Shown: one piece after another, positions 51,734 to 56,080 of the stretch
Numbering within the stretch: the stretch's first letter is position 1
How the letters are laid out: each line of letters begins with the position of its first letter
DNA from: Bacteroidia bacterium
Lineage (GTDB): Bacteria; Bacteroidota; Bacteroidia; Palsa-965
Length of the DNA: 56,080 bases
Reading direction: 5' to 3'
Assembly: GCA_023151315.1 (NCBI GenBank)
Contig: JAKLJE010000025.1
Coordinates: forward strand, 14,088 to 70,167
Notes under the pieces: generated by a model
Seen by the model: the letters and a program-made list of their open reading frames with translations, nothing else
What the model was told of the DNA's origin: nothing
Database searches by the model: none
Position numbers and translations under genes: made by a program

Positions 51734-52792
51734 ATGAAAAAGATTTACTGCGCATTCCTTGTTGTAATGTCAATTACAACACTTCATTCACAAACATTCA
51801 ACTCACCTGAAAGTGTGGAATACGATAACGCCAACAGTCGCTGGATTGTTGGTCAGAACGGTTCAGGCGCACTTCACGTTTATTCTCCGGCATCGGGAAC
51901 TCTTACTCCGTTCACCAGTACAGTGCTTTCATCCGGACCGCACGGAATTGAAATCATGGGCGACACACTTTATGCTTGTGATGGCGCATCAATCAAGGGT
52001 TTTGATTTAACGACAGGTATTCAGGTTGTAAATATGAATCTCGGAGCTTCATTCCTCAACGGTCTGACAAGTGATGGCGTGAAGTATCTTTTCGCAACGG
52101 ACTTTACATCGAAACGAATTTATCGTGTTTGCCCTTCTGCGGGTACATTCAACATTATGTGCACCACAACTTATACACCCAACGGTATCATTTACGATGG
52201 GGCCAACAACCGTTGTGTATTTGTGAATTGGGGTGCAAACGCACGTGTTCAGGCGATGAGTCTTGCTGATTCTTCAGTATCAACGCTCTATTCAACAACA
52301 ACAAGCAATATCGACGGTATCACTCGTGATGCTGCGGGATACTGGTACATCACAACTTGGGGAGGCACTGCATTGCGTCGTTTTGATCCTGCATTTTCCG
52401 CATCTCCGGTTTCCGTCATGACTGGACTGTCAAATCCTGCAGATATCGACATCAACGCAGCCGGTGATTCAATCGGAATTCCGAATTCCGGAAATGCTAA
52501 CAACGTTGTGTTCTATACCAACATTACTACTACAGTGGAAGAGCCATCACTCGTTGAAACAAAAGTTTTTCCTGTTCCTTCTACCGGAGATGTGAATGTG
52601 AATTTCGCATCACCCGTAAACAATGTGAACGCAGAATTGTATGATATGTCCGGAAAACTTCTCAGCACTGAAAAATATTCCGGCACACAATATATTGTTC
52701 AACGTAACGGTCTCTCTGCAGGCAATTACATTATCGTTTTCCGTACCGATGACGGCGTAGTAATGTCACGTAACGAAATCATTTTCGAATAG
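51734..52792 (+). CDS. Secreted NHL/SMP-30-like beta-propeller T9SS cargo protein
   Basis: A 352-residue exported protein. The signal peptide (1-19) ends L-H-S-Q. Residues about 25-265 contain six blade-like repeats with patterns such as G-P-H-G-I-E-I, L-N-G-L-T-S-D-G, T-P-N-G-I-I-Y-D-G and N-I-D-G-I-T-R-D-A-A-G-Y-W-Y-I, typical of SMP-30/NHL-type six-bladed propellers. Residues about 275-352 are a T9SS type A sorting domain (V-F-P-V-P-S-T-G-D, L-Y-D-M-S-G-K-L-L, L-S-A-G-N-Y-I). It is divergent to the adhesin operon, which may share regulation. The ligand or activity is unknown; catalytic acidic residues of lactonases are not evident. Confidence 0.82.
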   Translation: MKKIYCAFLVVMSITTLHSQTFNSPESVEYDNANSRWIVGQNGSGALHVYSPASGTLTPFTSTVLSSGPHGIEIMGDTLYACDGASIKGFDLTTGIQVVNMNLGASFLNGLTSDGVKYLFATDFTSKRIYRVCPSAGTFNIMCTTTYTPNGIIYDGANNRCVFVNWGANARVQAMSLADSSVSTLYSTTTSNIDGITRDAAGYWYITTWGGTALRRFDPAFSASPVSVMTGLSNPADIDINAAGDSIGIPNSGNANNVVFYTNITTTVEEPSLVETKVFPVPSTGDVNVNFASPVNNVNAELYDMSGKLLSTEKYSGTQYIVQRNGLSAGNYIIVFRTDDGVVMSRNEIIFE

Positions 52793-52804
52793 AAAACATC
52801 TGTT

Positions 52805-52823
52805 AAGTTCTGCTAAAGAACTT
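52805..52823. other. Short hairpin after the cargo gene
   Basis: AAGTTC and GAACTT pair around a 7-base loop, 13 bases after the stop; no T-run. A weak terminator is possible. Confidence 0.25.
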
Positions 52824-52878
52824 CATTCACGAAACAAGTCGGAGGCATTGCCGTTAAATATGCAGATCGTTCATTCTG

Positions 52879-53565
52879 ATGAAACTTCTGCGCTATGCCT
52901 CCGTTGTTCTTTACCGCGTTCTCGAAGCGTTGCTGCTGTCGGTTTCTCTGTGGCTCGTCGCTGCCTTCTCTCTTTCTTCGATAAAAGTGAACACGGACTA
53001 CATTGCTCCTGATAAGAACGGAATTGAAATCTACATTTCGTCGAATGGAGTTCACACTGACTTTGTGCTTCCCGCACAGAATGAAGTTTATAATTGGAAC
53101 TCTGTTCTTCCTCTTTCCGATTTCAATGGGGCTGACTCAACATGGTCGCACATTGCATTCGGCTGGGGCAATAAAGATTTTTACGTTAACACTCCGACCT
53201 GGAATGATTTGACTTTCACTACAGCACTGAAATCCGCTTTCGGAATCGGTCCGGCAGCAATGCACATTACACGTTATCGTAATGCGCCTGCTATCAGCGC
53301 AAGCTGCAAACGCTACATTGTATCAGCTGCACAATACAAAAATCTGGTGCACTATCTGCAGAAGCATTTAATGAACTCTTCGGGCAGCGCCGTATTAATT
53401 AATCATCCTGGTTACGGTTATCACGACAGATTCTATGAATCTGCCGGAAGATACTCTCTGCTTAAAACATGTAATGAATGGACCGGTAACGGAATGGAGT
53501 GTGCCGGTTTAACGGTTGGAATCTGGACACCGACAGAACGAATGATCATGCATATCAATGAGTAA
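52879..53565 (+). CDS. TIGR02117/DUF2459 family protein
   Basis: A 228-residue protein with one N-terminal membrane segment (about 12-34) and a periplasmic-side domain. The conserved pattern I-Y-I-S-S-N-G-V-H-T-D-F (about 49-60), H-I-A-F-G-W-G-N-K-D-F-Y and the late H-P-G-Y-G-Y-H-D-R-F-Y identify the family, once named for its urease-region neighbours. No enzyme activity has been established that I know of; the conserved His, Asp and Cys residues hint at a hydrolase fold. It stands alone; no urease gene lies in the window. Confidence 0.8.
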   Translation: MKLLRYASVVLYRVLEALLLSVSLWLVAAFSLSSIKVNTDYIAPDKNGIEIYISSNGVHTDFVLPAQNEVYNWNSVLPLSDFNGADSTWSHIAFGWGNKDFYVNTPTWNDLTFTTALKSAFGIGPAAMHITRYRNAPAISASCKRYIVSAAQYKNLVHYLQKHLMNSSGSAVLINHPGYGYHDRFYESAGRYSLLKTCNEWTGNGMECAGLTVGIWTPTERMIMHINE

Positions 53566-53691
53566 ACTCCATCGCTAATACCTCGCTATACGTCGACGAA
53601 CAATGTATAAACCGAAGCTGCACAAACCAAGAGATGACAACCGTTGGTCGAAAACATGATTCTTGTCTGCTTAATGCTCTACTAAATTCAG

Positions 53692-53699
53692 GACATTTG
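53692..53699 (+). promoter_or_regulatory. Possible -7 promoter element GACATTTG
   Basis: Seven of eight positions match TAnnTTTG, 63 bases before the GTG at 53763. The remainder of the gap 53566-53762 holds nothing that I can name. Confidence 0.35.
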
Positions 53700-53762
53700 T
53701 AAACGCTCTGAGTAAGAACGCGGCTCGACTCCCCCCGATTAACGCTGTATCAAGTAGCCTCA

Positions 53763-55085
53763 GTGGCGCGACAAATGACAGACCCTGGCAAAGTGCGTCT
53801 CGCGGATAAAATTATCCTGGGATCACAGCAACGAACACTCTCCAAATCAGAACGAATGTTGTCGAGATCATTATTGGTCTTCTTCATCGGCTCTGCTGTG
53901 TTTCTTATTATTGACCTTTATCTTAATCTGACTTTTACCGTTTGGCTTTGCGTCAGTCAGATGATCGGCTCGATCATCTATATGATGTTGTTGCGAAGAG
54001 GTAGATCCTGGCTCGCCGGACTACTCGGGCATCTGCACGCCATCATTGCTATTTTTCTTGTTGCTGCAGTGTTCTCATCTGACAGTATGGTGCACGTCCT
54101 GTTGATTCCGGCTATTGTTAGTCTGATTGTTGTCTTTGGTTCTTCCCGAAAGAAAACAACAGCTGCATTAGTAGTGCTGATTATGATAACACTCGCAATT
54201 CTTGAATTCGGTGAAATCAGAATTTTCCCGGTTGATCTTCCGAACAAGACATTAGACATTACTAAAACTGTTAATTTTCTCGGTGCGCTGTTTATGACAT
54301 ATTCGCTGATCTACTCATTAAATTCAATAAGCGAACGCGCAAAAGCAGAACTGGAAGATCAACGTGCGGAACTGCAGGATAAAAACACGATTCTTATGTC
54401 AACGTTATCTGTGCGCGATAAACTCGTTTCAATTCTTTCGCACGATATCAAAGGTCCTCTGAACAATATTTACGGTGCGTTGAGTTTGCTTAACTCAGGA
54501 AATTTGTCGGCAGAAGAATGGAAAATGTTATCGGCCAAACTGGAACCTCAGACTAAAGATGCGCTCGACTTCATTGAAAATATGATGCGCTGGATTTCTA
54601 CACAGTCCGGCCAGATCAAAGTGAACAAAACAGCTTATGCTTCAGAACATATTATAAGCGGAGTAACGTCTATCTCCCGACCTGTTGCTGAGTCCAAGAA
54701 CATCAGACTTGAAGTAAATATTGCTGATGACGCAGTTTCCGAAGCGGATGAACAAATGATCAACAGTGTACTGCGCAATCTCGTATTGAACAGTATAAAA
54801 TTCACTCCTGAAGGCGGGTGCGTGAGTCTGAAGGTTTCTCGCGATGGCGACCGGGTTAAATACACCGTGACCGATTCGGGTCGTGGATTATCACAAAGTG
54901 AAATAGACAAAATCAACGCCGGAGTGATGTTCTCATCTGCCGGAACCAACAATGAAAAAGGTCATGGGATGGGACTTCTGTTGTCTCGACAGTTTCTGAA
55001 AATTCATGCAACAGATCTTGCAGTAACATCAAAAGAAAATGAGGGCAGCTCCTTCTCTTTCGAACTTCCGGTTTACAGGCGTTAA
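53763..55085 (+). CDS. Orphan membrane sensor histidine kinase
   Basis: A 440-residue protein with six membrane helices (about 36-56, 58-78, 86-104, 110-127, 131-148, 166-188) with almost no periplasmic loops, a short coiled linker (190-215), then HisKA with H227 (L-S-H-D-I-K-G-P-L) and HATPase_c (N-L-V-L-N-S-I-K-F, D-S-G-R-G-L-S, G-H-G-M-G-L-L-L-S). The compact membrane module suggests sensing inside or near the membrane. The start is GTG; an ATG four codons later is an alternative. No response regulator gene is adjacent, so the partner lies elsewhere. Confidence 0.9.
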   Translation: MARQMTDPGKVRLADKIILGSQQRTLSKSERMLSRSLLVFFIGSAVFLIIDLYLNLTFTVWLCVSQMIGSIIYMMLLRRGRSWLAGLLGHLHAIIAIFLVAAVFSSDSMVHVLLIPAIVSLIVVFGSSRKKTTAALVVLIMITLAILEFGEIRIFPVDLPNKTLDITKTVNFLGALFMTYSLIYSLNSISERAKAELEDQRAELQDKNTILMSTLSVRDKLVSILSHDIKGPLNNIYGALSLLNSGNLSAEEWKMLSAKLEPQTKDALDFIENMMRWISTQSGQIKVNKTAYASEHIISGVTSISRPVAESKNIRLEVNIADDAVSEADEQMINSVLRNLVLNSIKFTPEGGCVSLKVSRDGDRVKYTVTDSGRGLSQSEIDKINAGVMFSSAGTNNEKGHGMGLLLSRQFLKIHATDLAVTSKENEGSSFSFELPVYRR

Positions 55086-55116
55086 AATTGCGGACACCGT
55101 CAGCAAGCCGACATAA

Positions 55117-55782
55117 CTATTTCAATTTATCCTTAAACACCTCTTTGAACTTCTCCACTTTCGGACGAACAACGTATTGACAATAGCCTTGCTGCTTGTT
55201 TTCGTTGTAATAATTCTGATGATATCCTTCCGCCTTGTAGAATACTGTGAACGGAGATATTTCAGTTACGATCGGTGCTCCCCAAGTGTTTTTTGAATTC
55301 ATTTCGTTCTTGTAGTGTTCTGCGCGCCTTTTCTGTTCTTCGTTGTGATAATAAATCACAGAACGATATTGAGTGCCGACATCATTGCCCTGACGGTTTA
55401 ATTGTGTCGGATCATGACACTGCCAGAAGGCTGCAAGCATTTCATCGTAGGTAATCTTTGTTGTGTCAAACACGATCTGACAAACTTCAGCATGACCGGT
55501 TCTTCCCGTACAAACCATATCGTAAGAAGGATTCTTCACTGTACCTCCGCTATAACCGGAAACCACAGAGATAACACCATCAAGTAGTTGGAATTGCGCT
55601 TCCACACACCAGAAGCATCCGGCTCCGAATGTGGCAGTATCATAAACGGGAGTCATAATTGTCATAGGCTTTGTTTTTGAAGAGTCTGTTTGAACAGAAT
55701 CCTTTCCGGCGTTACTTTGTCCGCATGCCTGAACTCCGGCAGCAAACATCAGCAGCGTAAATATTTTGGTTAATGCTTTCAT
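55117..55782 (-). CDS. msrA: Lipoprotein peptide-methionine (S)-S-oxide reductase
   Basis: A 221-residue enzyme reducing methionine-S-sulfoxide in proteins. The active-site motif G-C-F-W-C is at 55-59, with C56 the catalytic residue, followed by the S-G-Y-S-G-G and G-H-A-E-V-C-Q-I-V-F regions. Unlike the usual cytosolic MsrA it begins, from the ATG at 55782, with a signal and lipobox G-V-Q-A-C (C20), so it should be a periplasm-facing lipoprotein repairing envelope proteins. The frame extends upstream to 55830, but a GAACTTTG -7-like element at 55797-55804 lies inside that part. It converges on the histidine kinase gene. Confidence 0.92.
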   Translation of the reverse strand: MKALTKIFTLLMFAAGVQACGQSNAGKDSVQTDSSKTKPMTIMTPVYDTATFGAGCFWCVEAQFQLLDGVISVVSGYSGGTVKNPSYDMVCTGRTGHAEVCQIVFDTTKITYDEMLAAFWQCHDPTQLNRQGNDVGTQYRSVIYYHNEEQKRRAEHYKNEMNSKNTWGAPIVTEISPFTVFYKAEGYHQNYYNENKQQGYCQYVVRPKVEKFKEVFKDKLK

Positions 55783-55796
55783 GCAAACATGTACGT

Positions 55797-55804
55797 CAAA
55801 GTTC
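55797..55804 (-). promoter_or_regulatory. Possible -7 promoter element GAACTTTG
   Basis: Seven of eight positions match TAnnTTTG on the minus strand, 14 bases before the msrA ATG at 55782. Confidence 0.4.
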
Positions 55805-55895
55805 AGTTTTCGGATGAAGATGATCAACACTTTTTAACATTGTTATTGAAATGTTGCTGATAGCGCCGAAAAATCCCAATTTGGCATAACAAAAT

Positions 55896-56080
55896 ATGAC
55901 CATACTGCACATCATTATTGCCTGGCTAGGACTCTTCGCTGTGATGCTCGTGTGGTCGCACATCCGCAGCAACCTCAGTAAAGGAAAACGCGCCCTCGAT
56001 TTTTCAGGCTACGGATTTCTGGTTGCTTCACTAATCGCATTTGTTTCCATTTGGGCCGGCATGCAGATAATTGCCTACGA
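55896..56080 (+). CDS. Small membrane protein, N-terminal part (cut by window end)
   Basis: An open frame from the ATG at 55896 to the last base, at least 61 residues, without a stop in the window. It shows two hydrophobic segments (M-T-I-L-H-I-I-I-A-W-L and F-L-V-A-S-L-I-A-F-V-S-I-W) separated by a basic loop (R-S-N-L-S-K-G-K-R). No family is recognised. It is divergent to msrA with a gap of 113 bases. Confidence 0.55.
   Translation, partial: MTILHIIIAWLGLFAVMLVWSHIRSNLSKGKRALDFSGYGFLVASLIAFVSIWAGMQIIAY

Noticed and set aside
1-56080. tRNA, rRNA, CRISPR arrays, insertion sequences, phage genes
   Set aside because: I scanned the gaps for T-loop motifs, regularly spaced repeats, transposase or integrase motifs and found none.

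Overview
The window looks like a chromosomal stretch of a Bacteroidota bacterium. Four things point there: several proteins with type IX secretion (T9SS) C-terminal sorting domains, a SprB-like adhesin with its PorP/SprF and PorE-like partners, families typical of the phylum (DUF3347, DUF4292, long-form IleS, a DksA-like protein that has lost its zinc ligands), and -7 promoter elements of the Bacteroidota type TAnnTTTG in front of many genes. I see no rRNA, tRNA, CRISPR array, transposase or integrase.

Layout. 1-2.4 kb: the end of a DUF3347 protein followed by a copper-type multicopper oxidase. 2.5-6.3 kb: a divergent pair (outer-membrane-type protein; small HTH protein) and a T9SS cargo protein with a PKD-like domain. 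6.3-9.4 kb: RidA, two lipoproteins and a GT-C glycosyltransferase. 9.4-15.2 kb: ileS, a histone-H1-like gene, a DksA-like gene with the same type of Lys/Ala/Pro tail, and lspA. 15.3-18.9 kb: a lipoprotein, then a roughly 2-kb segment with two T9SS cargo genes, flanked by a direct repeat of the 3' end of asd; the intact asd lies at its right end. 18.9-19.4 kb: a palindromic intergenic repeat and a 40-residue Cys/His-rich ORF with its own terminator. 19.4-24.8 kb: a barrel-like protein, a 1140-residue lamin-tail protein and a crotonase. 25.1-28.0 kb: a histidine kinase/response regulator pair and a lipoprotein, all on the minus strand. 28.4-35.5 kb: an envelope operon (flippase, dut, sugar nucleotidyltransferase, TPR lipoprotein, DUF4292 lipoprotein, EnvC-like activator). 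36.3-40.7 kb: a polyphosphate cluster (SixA-like phosphatase, ppk1, ppx/gppA) followed by plsC. 40.8-43.8 kb: a lipoprotein, a membrane protein and a second GT-C enzyme. 43.8-51.5 kb (minus): SprB-like adhesin, PorP/SprF and PorE-like OmpA protein in one operon. 51.7-56.1 kb: another T9SS cargo protein, a TIGR02117/DUF2459 protein, an orphan histidine kinase, a lipoprotein MsrA and the start of a small membrane protein cut by the window end.

Most of the content is core metabolism and cell-surface biology. The least ordinary points are the displaced asd 3' end around two cargo genes, where all three mismatches between the copies are synonymous; the small Cys/His ORF with its terminator; the adjacent H1-like and H1-tailed DksA-like genes; and -7 elements so close to start codons that several mRNAs should be leaderless. 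Functional names come from reading motifs by eye; no database search was possible.
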